This document shows, piece by piece, positions 27,851 to 35,160 of a stretch of 64,000 nt of DNA (its first letter is position 1; every line of letters begins with the position of its first letter). The notes below the pieces were generated by a model. That model was not told the DNA's origin. It did not search any database and saw only the letters and a program-made list of their open reading frames with translations. The stretch lies in NCBI RefSeq assembly GCF_963674565.1, contig NZ_OY771430.1, positions 5,084,001 through 5,148,000 on the forward strand, read 5' to 3'. This DNA is from an uncultured Carboxylicivirga sp. (GTDB taxonomy: Bacteria; Bacteroidota; Bacteroidia; Bacteroidales; Marinilabiliaceae). The translations under genes were made by a program, and so were the position numbers.

Positions 27851-29425
27851 ATGGTAGATACAATCGTTTTAAGAATACACAACTTACACCAATACCCAAG
27901 AATATTAGAGGCATTGCGAAAAGAAGGTGAAGGACAATACACCTCTGTATTGGACACTCCGCATGATAAAGAAGCTGTGGATTTTGAAACAGGTGAAATA
28001 ACTAAAGACCGTTTTCTTCAGGTAAAACAATTACACTATTCTGATACTGGTAATACATTCACTATATATAAAAACAAAATCCTCACATCATCTCATTACT
28101 ATTTGGCATATAGCGTTAGGGTTGACAGAGATTTTGTAGAAATGAACTTTTCTATTCCGAAGTATATGTATGGTACGAACATTATGCAGTTTGTACCACA
28201 TAAATTTGAAGATCACCCATACAATAGTGATGATCTAAATTCTTTAGAATTTAATACCAAAATAACCTATGAAAGGCTCATAACCTTTATAAGCAGTTTT
28301 ATTAACACTTGGTTTAAAGATATTCATATTAACAAAGAAGATATTGAAATTAATCGCTTAGACCTTTGCTACAATCAATATTTTGACTCTAAAGAAGATG
28401 CTCTTAAGTATCTTGATTATCAAAAGCGAATCAAAAAGAAGTATTTAAAAAAGACCACTAAAAACAAGGTAGATTGGGGGACTTCTATTTTTATTCAAAA
28501 TGCTAGATATGCAGCCAAAATATATCATAAAGGCTCGGAGTATGCCAGTTCAAAAGGTGAACGAAAACACCATTTAGCAATGAATAAAAAACTGGGCAAT
28601 GACTATTTCGAAGTTGAAAGTAAGTACGATAATGGTGTTATGTCTTGCGAAGGATTAGAAGATACTGCTAATCGAATACTACGATATGAGATAACCTTTA
28701 AAAAGCCATATATGAGTTACCTGTTCAAAAAACACTTATTTGCTCGTAACTGTGAAACATGGCAACAAGCTAAACATGATTATAATGAAGTTGAAAAGAT
28801 TGTGAAGAAAATCAGAGATAACAGAATTAAAGGTTTAAGTATTCTCCATCTGGAAAAACAGTATCGAAATTTACCTCCTGAAAAAAAAGTATACCATAAG
28901 ACTTATTCTAAAATCATTAATCGCACTAATAGTTTTAGGCTAGCTATATCAGAAGAAGATGAAGTTAAAAATACATCACTAAATGCTTGCCTAGTGGATA
29001 ACAAAGGCATCTTTAAACCACCAACAATGGCACTTTTCACAAGGGAATTATTAGATGAAATGTTTAATGTATTTCTAAACTTCAAAGAGGAATTTCGAAT
29101 TAGCTCATTAGACAAGTTTACCGATACAACAAAACGAGTGATAGCTTACAATAAAGATGTAGAGAAATACAACAATAGCCTTCCCGAAGGCTCAAAAGAC
29201 CGCAAAACACGCATCTCTGAAACCTACATAAACTCGATTCTAATGCTGCTACAATCTCATTCTTTTGATGAGTTAGTACAATTGAAAATAATATCAGCAC
29301 GCACTAAATACAATTATATAAATGCGCTTGATAAAATTGGACTAAGCAAAAATCATTTAGCTGTTGACAATTTAGAAATTAAAAAGAGCGAATCATTTGA
29401 AGATTATCATTTACAATTCAATTAA
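27851..29425 (+). CDS. phage/plasmid replication protein of the gene II (G2P/X, Phage_CRI) type
   Basis: The 524-residue protein opens MVDTIVLRIHNL, close to the MIDMLVLRL opening of filamentous-phage gene II protein. Further colinear resemblances are INRLDLCYNQYF (gene II ISRIDATFS), AKIYHKGSEY (VAYLKHVEL), LRYEITFKKPYMSYL (VRFEARIKTRYL) and a C-terminal KYNYINALDKIGL block. I compared these from memory without an alignment. Gene II proteins nick the origin and start rolling-circle replication. This protein is about 110 residues longer than the Ff protein. The catalytic tyrosine cannot be assigned with certainty. It is probably the replication initiator of the excised circle. Confidence 0.75.
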   Translation: MVDTIVLRIHNLHQYPRILEALRKEGEGQYTSVLDTPHDKEAVDFETGEITKDRFLQVKQLHYSDTGNTFTIYKNKILTSSHYYLAYSVRVDRDFVEMNFSIPKYMYGTNIMQFVPHKFEDHPYNSDDLNSLEFNTKITYERLITFISSFINTWFKDIHINKEDIEINRLDLCYNQYFDSKEDALKYLDYQKRIKKKYLKKTTKNKVDWGTSIFIQNARYAAKIYHKGSEYASSKGERKHHLAMNKKLGNDYFEVESKYDNGVMSCEGLEDTANRILRYEITFKKPYMSYLFKKHLFARNCETWQQAKHDYNEVEKIVKKIRDNRIKGLSILHLEKQYRNLPPEKKVYHKTYSKIINRTNSFRLAISEEDEVKNTSLNACLVDNKGIFKPPTMALFTRELLDEMFNVFLNFKEEFRISSLDKFTDTTKRVIAYNKDVEKYNNSLPEGSKDRKTRISETYINSILMLLQSHSFDELVQLKIISARTKYNYINALDKIGLSKNHLAVDNLEIKKSESFEDYHLQFN

Positions 29426-29455
29426 TTATAACTTAAATGTATTAATTTAATCACT

Positions 29456-29998
29456 ATGAATATTACAAGTAAAATACAAAAGGATAAAGAATTAGAACAA
29501 TACTTTTTAAAGTATTTACGCACATATTTCTTAAAAGCTAAATTTGAATATTACACACCATCTCCAAAAACCGAGGAAGAAATTCAACTTAAAGAAAAAG
29601 TGCATGATGAGGTTTATAACGCCTTTCTTGACATCTTGAAAAAATTAGGATTGAAACACAATATTTTAATAGATAATCAAGAAAATTTCGACAGAGCAAT
29701 GACGATTATTGTCGATGTTTCAGATTATTATCTTTCAATGTTCTCATTTGATGAAATATTAGATATGACAGATAAGTACTTTAAGAACAATGACAATTTA
29801 TCAGATACCCCTCTATTAAAAGATTTACTTCAATCAAAGATGAGTATATGTTCTAAATGCGGAACAAAAAGAGACAAGGTAAGGGAGTCTAAAATCCCAC
29901 CCGAAATGTTGAATCAAATAATAGAAGAAAAAATAGATGTAGAGTACTATTTACATTGTACTAATTGTAATGAGTATACAATGATAATAAAAGAATAA
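29456..29998 (+). CDS. hypothetical protein with C-terminal zinc ribbon
   Basis: The 180-residue protein is helical over its first 125 residues. It ends with CSKCGTK and, about 40 residues later, CTNCNEY, two CxxC pairs that should bind one zinc ion. There is no signal peptide or membrane segment. It begins 30 bp after the replication gene and is followed by a strong terminator, so it is likely co-expressed with replication. A nucleic-acid-binding or protein-binding role is plausible from the zinc ribbon, but no family was recognised. Confidence 0.75.
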   Translation: MNITSKIQKDKELEQYFLKYLRTYFLKAKFEYYTPSPKTEEEIQLKEKVHDEVYNAFLDILKKLGLKHNILIDNQENFDRAMTIIVDVSDYYLSMFSFDEILDMTDKYFKNNDNLSDTPLLKDLLQSKMSICSKCGTKRDKVRESKIPPEMLNQIIEEKIDVEYYLHCTNCNEYTMIIKE

Positions 29999-30003
29999 TG
30001 GTT

Positions 30004-30035
30004 ACTCCCTTGTTAGTTTTAGCAAGGGAGTTTTT
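30004..30035 (+). terminator. terminator after the zinc-ribbon gene
   Basis: ACTCCCTTG (30004-30012) pairs perfectly with CAAGGGAGT (30023-30031), followed by T residues. It separates the replication block from the LRR-TIR cargo. Confidence 0.85.
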
Positions 30036-30102
30036 ACATATAAAGGACTCATAATTCTCTCAAAGTAACGAAGGATTGAAAAAACATTTTATTTATATCA
30101 GA

Positions 30103-30163
30103 AACCCCAAGTGGCCTTCTGTACAACCTGTACTGCCATCTTGGGGTTAATTAACATGTTAAT
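30103..30163. repeat. long imperfect hairpin plus palindrome, candidate origin or regulatory structure
   Basis: AACCCCAAG (30103-30111) pairs with CTTGGGGTT (30140-30148). Inside the loop a smaller GTAC/GTAC stem flanks AACCT. Directly after it, ATTAACATGTTAAT (30150-30163) is a perfect 14-bp palindrome. No open frame covers this stretch, it has no T tract, and it lies between the replication block and the cargo gene. Rolling-circle replicons use hairpins of this size as origins, so this is a candidate, not a demonstrated one. The rest of 30036-30336 shows no gene. Confidence 0.4.
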
Positions 30164-30310
30164 CTTTTCGTGAGGTTGCCGAAGCGCAATAGTTTCTACT
30201 CAATTTTAGGCCAAATTAGAATACTCCTTCTTTTTCGACAATTGAAAGACCCTCTTGATGATTTATTTATCCCCTATCCTCCGTAGGGACAACCAAAGAT
30301 ACATTTTTTA

Positions 30311-30318
30311 TATATTTG
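30311..30318 (+). promoter_or_regulatory. candidate -7 element of the LRR-TIR gene
   Basis: TATATTTG matches TAnnTTTG and lies 18 bp before the ATG. It overlaps an in-frame TTG seven codons upstream, which argues that the ATG is the start. The cargo gene thus appears to have its own promoter. Confidence 0.35.
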
Positions 30319-30336
30319 ATTAAATATAATTTCACA

Positions 30337-31497
30337 ATGAAAGATATTTCAGTTTTAAATAGTAGGTTGACCAAATTAGATTTATCAAATCAAAATCTAA
30401 CTGAAATCCCTAAAGAAGTATTTAGGTTTAAAAGATTAAGAGTACTAAAACTTAGTGGAAATAAACTAAAAAAATTGCCCCCTGAATTGGCCAGCCTAAG
30501 TCAATTAGAAAGATTAGATTTATCTAATAATCAAATAACTGTTTTACATGCCAGTATAGGAAAATTAAGCAATTTAAAAGTTTTAAACCTTAACAATAAT
30601 AAGGTAAAGAATTTTCCAAAACAGATAGATTTTACAACTCTCGAAGTCTTAAGTATTGCAAATAATAGATTCAAAGACGAAACTATTGATTTCTCTGATT
30701 TTATCAATATAAAAAAACTAAATATATCGGGTAATCTATTAACAAAATTTCCATATACACGAGGTAACACCTTTGAAAAATTAGAGTATCTATGGATGAA
30801 TAATTTAATGTTATATGATATTAATAACTTAGTTGCTTTTGTTCAAAGAAAAATTGCATCCTTAAAGGGAATATATGCCTATAGTTCAAAAATAGAAACA
30901 AATGATAAAATTATAGGTAAAATTGCTAATAATAAAGGTAATTCATTAAGGTTAATAATGAACAATGATTTATTATCACAAAGTAATATAAGTGATGGAA
31001 AAAATGAATCATCAAGCTTAATAAATATAGAAAAAATGAACTCAGAGGTTTCGAAAATAAAAATATTTATAAGCTACTCACATGCTGATTCTAAATGGTT
31101 AAATAAGGTTCAGAAACATTTAAAGGTTTTAAGACTAGAAAAAGATTCAATAGAGGTGTGGGACGATACGCAAATTAAATCAGGTGATAAATGGGAAGAA
31201 AAGATAAAAAAAGCACTAAATGATTCAAATATTGCAATATTATTAATTTCTACTGATTTTTTAGCCTCTGACTTTATTACTGATAATGAACTACCACCAC
31301 TTTTAAAAGCTGCAGAAGAAAAGGGTACAAAAATTCTCCCATTAATAGTTAAACCTTGTCGCTTCACTTATAACAAAGAAATTTCACAGTTCCAAGCTGT
31401 AAATGATCCACAAAAGGCACTTTCAAAATGTAGCGAATCTGAAGTTGATGAAGAACTGGTTAAATTAACCGAATCTGTAGAAAATTGGATTATGTAG
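30337..31497 (+). CDS. leucine-rich repeat protein with C-terminal TIR domain
   Basis: From the ATG the protein has 386 residues and no signal peptide or membrane span. Residues about 11-165 form six or seven leucine-rich repeats of about 23 residues (for example LRVLKLSGNKLKKLPPEL). A linker of about 75 residues follows. A TIR domain (about 241-386) has FISYSHAD at 244-251, VWDDTQIKSGDKW, the WEEKIKKAL helix with a glutamate that may be the NAD-cleaving residue (E287 or E288), LLISTDFLASDF and ILPLIV. Many bacterial TIR domains cleave NAD+ in anti-phage abortive infection; here that is inference. It is the last gene of the integrated element. There is no STAND NTPase or Roc/COR domain between sensor and effector. 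Confidence 0.88.
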   Translation: MKDISVLNSRLTKLDLSNQNLTEIPKEVFRFKRLRVLKLSGNKLKKLPPELASLSQLERLDLSNNQITVLHASIGKLSNLKVLNLNNNKVKNFPKQIDFTTLEVLSIANNRFKDETIDFSDFINIKKLNISGNLLTKFPYTRGNTFEKLEYLWMNNLMLYDINNLVAFVQRKIASLKGIYAYSSKIETNDKIIGKIANNKGNSLRLIMNNDLLSQSNISDGKNESSSLINIEKMNSEVSKIKIFISYSHADSKWLNKVQKHLKVLRLEKDSIEVWDDTQIKSGDKWEEKIKKALNDSNIAILLISTDFLASDFITDNELPPLLKAAEEKGTKILPLIVKPCRFTYNKEISQFQAVNDPQKALSKCSESEVDEELVKLTESVENWIM

Positions 31498-31538
31498 CTA
31501 AAATTAACATTACGACATAGTGTTTAAAATGATTAATT

Positions 31539-31558
31539 TTGACACCAAATTTGACACC
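31539..31558 (+). promoter_or_regulatory. paired TTGACACC boxes, right arm (candidate integrase arm sites)
   Basis: TTGACACC occurs at 31539-31546 and 31551-31558, again 12 bp apart and in the same orientation as the left-end pair. In the excised circle these boxes would lie about 160 bp on one side of the 53-bp repeat, and the left-end pair about 230 bp on the other. Confidence 0.6.
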
Positions 31559-31604
31559 TACAAAATACAAATGTCATGTATTCAATATGTTGCAGGATTT
31601 AAAG

Positions 31605-31685
31605 TAGTTCCGAAGGGACACCTTTATTAGCACAGTACGAAAGGGCTGTGGAATGTATAGGTCTTGTATTGAGTCCTGAAAGGAC
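31605..31685. repeat. cluster of small hairpins in the right arm
   Basis: Three short stem-loops lie close together: GTTCC-GAA-GGGAC near 31608, CACAG/CTGTG at 31631-31650 and GTCCT-GAA-AGGAC at 31673-31685. The ten bases CCGAAGGGAC at 31610-31619 also occur at 25361-25370 in the left arm. They may be dispersed Bacteroidota repeat units or recombination structures. The rest of 31498-31831 has no gene. Confidence 0.4.
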
Positions 31686-31715
31686 GACTGTATTTATGCG
31701 GTAGGTTAAAAGAGA

Positions 31716-31768
31716 TAAAGTTAAATTTCAAAAGTAAAACCATTTGATTGATACCACCCGGACTTCGT
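31716..31768 (+). repeat. right copy of 53-bp direct repeat (probable att site)
   Basis: It is identical over 53 bp to 25215-25267. It lies just upstream of the DUF3810 gene promoter region, so the insertion seems to have left that gene and its -7 box intact. Confidence 0.85.
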
Positions 31769-31807
31769 GCTTTGGACTTCGGACTTACTCCTCTCCAAAC
31801 TAATACA

Positions 31808-31815
31808 TATCTTTG
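31808..31815 (+). promoter_or_regulatory. candidate -7 element of the DUF3810 gene
   Basis: TATCTTTG matches TAnnTTTG and sits 16 bp before the ATG, outside the right direct repeat. Confidence 0.35.
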
Positions 31816-31831
31816 TAATAAAAGAGCAGCT

Positions 31832-32893
31832 ATGAGAATCAAAACATGGATAAAGAAACCCTTTGTACTTATCTTATTAATGGCCTTGCTCACTTTTATT
31901 TTAACCGAGGTTGCAGCGTCATTTCCCCAAATCACCAACCGTTTCTATTCATCAGGTATCTATCCACAGTTGGCTTCTCTTTTATCATTTATTAGTGGTT
32001 GGTTTCCTTTCTCGCTCGACGACCTTTTTTATATTCTATTATCTGTTTGGTTGCTTAGCTTACTTATTTTATCTCTGTTCAAAAAAATTAGATGGACTAA
32101 AGCCTTACTTCTGTTCATAAACACACTTGCCATTGTTTATATGGCTTTTTACTGGTTGTGGGGATTTAATTATTATCGGTCAGACCTTAATAAACGTTTA
32201 GCGTTAAGCGAAGCAAAAACTGATACAACTGAATTAATGAATACTTTCCGATGGTTGATTGATGAGGTTAACGAAACATATACGACTGTTGATTCAGTGA
32301 GTAAAGATCAATGGGTCGCAATAATAGAAGGGGAGTACATAAAACATCATGAGTTTTTAAAGGTTGACGTACGACTCTGTAATACTAATCCCAAATCAAT
32401 GACTTTCAGTCGCTTTTTTGCATCAGCCACCATATCGGGTTATTACGGACCCTTTTTTAGTGAGATACATTTAAACCGACACCTTTTATCTGTTGAACTT
32501 CCTTTGGTACTGTCACACGAACTGGCTCATCGGTATGGAATCACCAGCGAAGCCGAAGCAAACTTTTATGCATGGTATGTTTGTACTCATTCCAATAATC
32601 AACAAATGAAATATAGTGCCAATCTATACCTACTGCGATACTTTGCCTTTTCAACCTATCAGCTGGAAGGATTTCAGGATGCCGTTTCTAATATAAGGCA
32701 AGAGGTTAAAGATGATTATAATAGAGTTACAAAACATTGGATGACACTGATGAATAGAAATGTTGAAGAAGTAGCAACTGCGGTTAATGATGCATATCTG
32801 AAATCAAATAAGGTAGAACAGGGAATTGCCGATTACGAGGGTGTTTTGAAATGTATAATGGATTACTTGAATACTTATCCTGCGATTGATTAA
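31832..32893 (+). CDS. DUF3810-family membrane protein with HExxH zincin-like motif
   Basis: The ATG giving MRIKTWIKKPFVLILL is preferred; the longer frame starts at a TTG inside the direct repeat. The 353-residue protein has about three membrane helices in the first 120 residues, then a soluble domain. The motif LVLSHELAHRYG puts H229, E230 and H233 as a zinc-type HExxH, with acidic residues E240/E242 a few positions on. This layout matches DUF3810. A membrane-tethered metalloprotease activity is suggested by the motif, but no substrate is known. It is the first chromosomal gene right of the integrated element. Confidence 0.85.
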   Translation: MRIKTWIKKPFVLILLMALLTFILTEVAASFPQITNRFYSSGIYPQLASLLSFISGWFPFSLDDLFYILLSVWLLSLLILSLFKKIRWTKALLLFINTLAIVYMAFYWLWGFNYYRSDLNKRLALSEAKTDTTELMNTFRWLIDEVNETYTTVDSVSKDQWVAIIEGEYIKHHEFLKVDVRLCNTNPKSMTFSRFFASATISGYYGPFFSEIHLNRHLLSVELPLVLSHELAHRYGITSEAEANFYAWYVCTHSNNQQMKYSANLYLLRYFAFSTYQLEGFQDAVSNIRQEVKDDYNRVTKHWMTLMNRNVEEVATAVNDAYLKSNKVEQGIADYEGVLKCIMDYLNTYPAID

Positions 32894-33000
32894 TGATAAA
32901 TTTCCGTAAACGTTTGTTTTTGATTGATTAATATTCAACGGGTCAATTGACTATGGCATAATTAGGTGGTAATTTGCATGGATTCTAAAACACCTTAATT

Positions 33001-33966
33001 ATGAGAAAATATTTATTTACAGTTGCTTTAATCGTGGCTGCTCTTTCAGTACAAAATGTGCAATCGCAATCATTCCTTGAGAAAATGGCTAAAAAAGCTG
33101 CGGAAAAGGCAGAGAAGAAAGCCGAGCAAAAAACAGAAGAGCAAATAGATAAAAAACTTGATAAGATTTTTGAAGAAGCTTTTGAAAGCGATGAATCGGA
33201 ATCGGATAATCAGGTGGATATGACAGCTAAATGGGCTGAAAAGCTGGCAAGTATGGGTTATGCCGGGGAGCCTGTTTCATATGAAAATAGTTATTCGTTT
33301 AATGCATTCATCACCATGCATATCGAGAGTACAGATAATACAGGTAAGAAAACCAGTGATGGAGATATAAAGATATATACAAGTGAGGATGATCAGACTT
33401 TTGCCTATGAATTTATTTCTGGTGAAATGGATAATGGTTCAGAAAAGCAAAAGGGGTTGATTATTATGGATATGAAAAACCAGGCCAGTATTATTTTAAA
33501 CACCCAAGAAGGTGAACAAACAGGTATTGTTTACGGTGTTGATGGCATCATGAATGGTTCGATGTATGAAGATGCTGCTGAGGATGAAGAAATGCCCGAA
33601 GATGTTGATTATGTTGATCCGCGGATAACAAAAACCGGTAACACAAAAACAATATTGGGCTATAAATGCGACGAATACAAATACAACGATGAAGAAAGTG
33701 AAGGATTGTTATACATTACTAAAGATGTGGATTGGAAAAGTGAGGATTTTATGACTACCATTTTCAAATCATCGATGTATTCAAATGGTATGTTCAATGG
33801 TTTTTTAATGGCCAGCCAGCATGTTAATCTTAACGATGGAGAGCAGACTTCCTATGAGGTGACTGATATTAACCGTAATGATATAAGTTCTTTTCGTATG
33901 TCTGATTATCAAATTACTAATATTGGATCATTTAAAATTCCGGAAGGGGTATCAGAAGAAGAATAA
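33001..33966 (+). CDS. secreted DUF4412-type protein
   Basis: The 321-residue protein has a signal peptide (MRKYLFTVALIVAALSVQNVQSQ). A lysine/glutamate-rich coiled stretch (about 27-70: KKAAEKAEKKAEQKTEEQ) is followed by a beta-rich domain. The latter contains GYKCDEYKYNDEE and LLYITKDVDWKSEDF, features of DUF4412 proteins of Bacteroidota. It is probably periplasmic or at the cell surface; the role is unknown. It is acidic overall. Confidence 0.8.
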   Translation: MRKYLFTVALIVAALSVQNVQSQSFLEKMAKKAAEKAEKKAEQKTEEQIDKKLDKIFEEAFESDESESDNQVDMTAKWAEKLASMGYAGEPVSYENSYSFNAFITMHIESTDNTGKKTSDGDIKIYTSEDDQTFAYEFISGEMDNGSEKQKGLIIMDMKNQASIILNTQEGEQTGIVYGVDGIMNGSMYEDAAEDEEMPEDVDYVDPRITKTGNTKTILGYKCDEYKYNDEESEGLLYITKDVDWKSEDFMTTIFKSSMYSNGMFNGFLMASQHVNLNDGEQTSYEVTDINRNDISSFRMSDYQITNIGSFKIPEGVSEEE

Positions 33967-34035
33967 CTGTTGGAGAGAATATTCTTTTTTTATATCATTG
34001 TCTAACAATCCAAATTTATAAAAGATATATCTAAC

Positions 34036-34401
34036 ATGAGAAAACCTGAATTTATCAGTTACAATGGTAAAACGTTTTTCTTTATGGATTTTTCGGGAAT
34101 GAAAAGCCGTGAGGAGGTGGACACTTTAATCAAACCAAGTGCTGAATATATTAGAAGTCAAACGCAAAAATCGGTATTGACACTTACCAATATTAACGGA
34201 ATGCATTTTAATAACGAGATCAAAAATGCATTCTCTGAATTCTTAAACGGTAATAAGCCGTATGTAAAAGCCGGAGCCGTAATTGGTATAGGGGGGTTAC
34301 AACGAATCGTTTATAACGGAGTGATGAAACTAACCGGGCGGGATGTGCGATCGTTTGAAACATTGGATCAGGCACAGGATTGGCTGTCTTCGGTACAATA
34401 A
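34036..34401 (+). CDS. small SpoIIAA/STAS-like domain protein
   Basis: The 121-residue soluble protein begins with FISYNGKTFFFMDFSGMKSREE. Strand-helix alternation, a central AVIGIGGLQRIVYNGVMKLTG and a C-terminal FETLDQAQDWL helix resemble the SpoIIAA-like (CRAL-TRIO/STAS) fold found in small stand-alone proteins. Such proteins are often annotated STAS/SEC14 domain-containing with no known role. It has its own strong terminator. The family assignment is moderate. Confidence 0.7.
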   Translation: MRKPEFISYNGKTFFFMDFSGMKSREEVDTLIKPSAEYIRSQTQKSVLTLTNINGMHFNNEIKNAFSEFLNGNKPYVKAGAVIGIGGLQRIVYNGVMKLTGRDVRSFETLDQAQDWLSSVQ

Positions 34402-34421
34402 ACAATGTAACTTTATTATAG

Positions 34422-34447
34422 AAGGGATCATAGCGATCCCTTTTTTT
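34422..34447 (+). terminator. terminator after the SpoIIAA-like gene
   Basis: AAGGGATC (34422-34429) pairs perfectly with GATCCCTT (34435-34442) around ATAGC, followed by T residues. Confidence 0.88.
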
Positions 34448-34470
34448 ATGCTTAATTTTGATAGAAATAT

Positions 34471-34695
34471 ATGATTATGGAAGGAATATCTATTTTATAC
34501 TATCTGATGATAGCTTTTGGCTTATTTCTGATTGTTGCAGCTATCGCTAACTGGGAATGGTATTTTAAACAACGTAGAGCACAGTCCGTTGTAAAAGCTA
34601 TGGGACGAACAGGAGCTCGTTGGTTGTATGGTTTATTGGGTTTGTTTTTTGCTGTTTTTGCCTACCTGGTGCTTGGTGGTTATATACAGGTTTAA
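34471..34695 (+). CDS. small two-helix membrane protein, Imm17-like
   Basis: The 74-residue protein has two membrane helices (about 6-26 and 51-71) separated by a basic loop with EWYFKQRRAQSVVKAMGRTGARW. The motif NWEWYF with a later GRTGAR is reminiscent of immunity-17 family proteins. That name reflects toxin-locus association, but no toxin gene is next to it here, so it may be a general small membrane protein. A second ATG two codons in is also possible. Confidence 0.65.
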   Translation: MIMEGISILYYLMIAFGLFLIVAAIANWEWYFKQRRAQSVVKAMGRTGARWLYGLLGLFFAVFAYLVLGGYIQV

Positions 34696-34767
34696 AAAAA
34701 GTTTGTTGGGCTTGTAACCTTTTAGCGATTCTTTGTATCCTACCTCCAAACATTAAAATTAAAGAAT

Positions 34768-35160
34768 ATGCAAAGTGTACAGATTGTTGAGAATATAATG
34801 ATTGGCCTTGTGTGGCTTGCTTTTTTTGCCGGAGCATTTATGGCTTGGTTTTTCTATGTCAAAGCAAGGAATACTGAAAGATTGGCCTTGATTGAAAAAG
34901 GCGCTGATGCTAATAATTTTTATGGCAAGAAAGAAAATAGAAAATCATTCAGGTTTCCATGGATGAAGTTTGGGCTTTTAATTAGTGGTTTAGGATTTGG
35001 TTTGGCATTAGGTTTATTTATCATTTCAACGCCATCTTTAAAAGAGGCATTGGATGATGTTGGACCGGGTTTGGTATTCGCTACAATGCTTTTATTTGGA
35101 GGTATAGGAATGATTGTAGCTCACTTTGTAGATCGTAAAAAAGAAAACCAGTCACTTTAA
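34768..35160 (+). CDS. membrane protein of the sigma-factor locus (DUF6249-like)
   Basis: The 130-residue protein has three membrane helices (about 11-29, 70-90 and 103-121). A cytoplasmic loop KARNTERLALIEKGADANNFY lies after the first; this is the pattern of DUF6249 proteins often found beside ECF sigma factors in Bacteroidota. Its stop overlaps the sigma factor start (TAATG), so the two are co-translated. It may act in signalling to the sigma factor, but it is not a recognised anti-sigma factor. Confidence 0.8.
   Translation: MQSVQIVENIMIGLVWLAFFAGAFMAWFFYVKARNTERLALIEKGADANNFYGKKENRKSFRFPWMKFGLLISGLGFGLALGLFIISTPSLKEALDDVGPGLVFATMLLFGGIGMIVAHFVDRKKENQSL

Larger units (their letters stand above)
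25215..31768 (+). mobile_element. integrated element with tyrosine recombinase, gene-II-like replication protein and LRR-TIR cargo
   Basis: A perfect 53-bp direct repeat bounds the region (copies start 6501 bp apart). Between the copies all genes point the same way: integrase, a 1-bp-overlapping small gene, an excisionase-like HTH gene, a filamentous-phage gene II-like replication gene, a zinc-ribbon gene and an LRR-TIR gene. The genes look more AT-rich than the flanking chromosome (seen by eye, not measured). No capsid, coat, Zot, secretion or mobilisation gene is visible. On this evidence it is a satellite-like or integrative-plasmid-like element. Outside it, the chromosome resumes with a DUF3810 gene on the right and the small secreted orphan on the left. 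Excision would leave one repeat copy. Confidence 0.8.

Noticed and set aside
30316..30336. Seven-codon extension of the LRR-TIR protein
   Set aside because: TTG start overlapping the candidate -7 box; the ATG is better placed.
31748..31831. Longer N-terminus of the DUF3810 protein starting in the direct repeat
   Set aside because: It needs a TTG start within the repeat and adds residues before a normal membrane-protein start; the -7 box also lies inside the extension.
32941..33000. Sigma-54-like promoter before the DUF4412 gene
   Set aside because: TGGCA and TTGCA occur, but their spacing does not fit the -24/-12 pattern.
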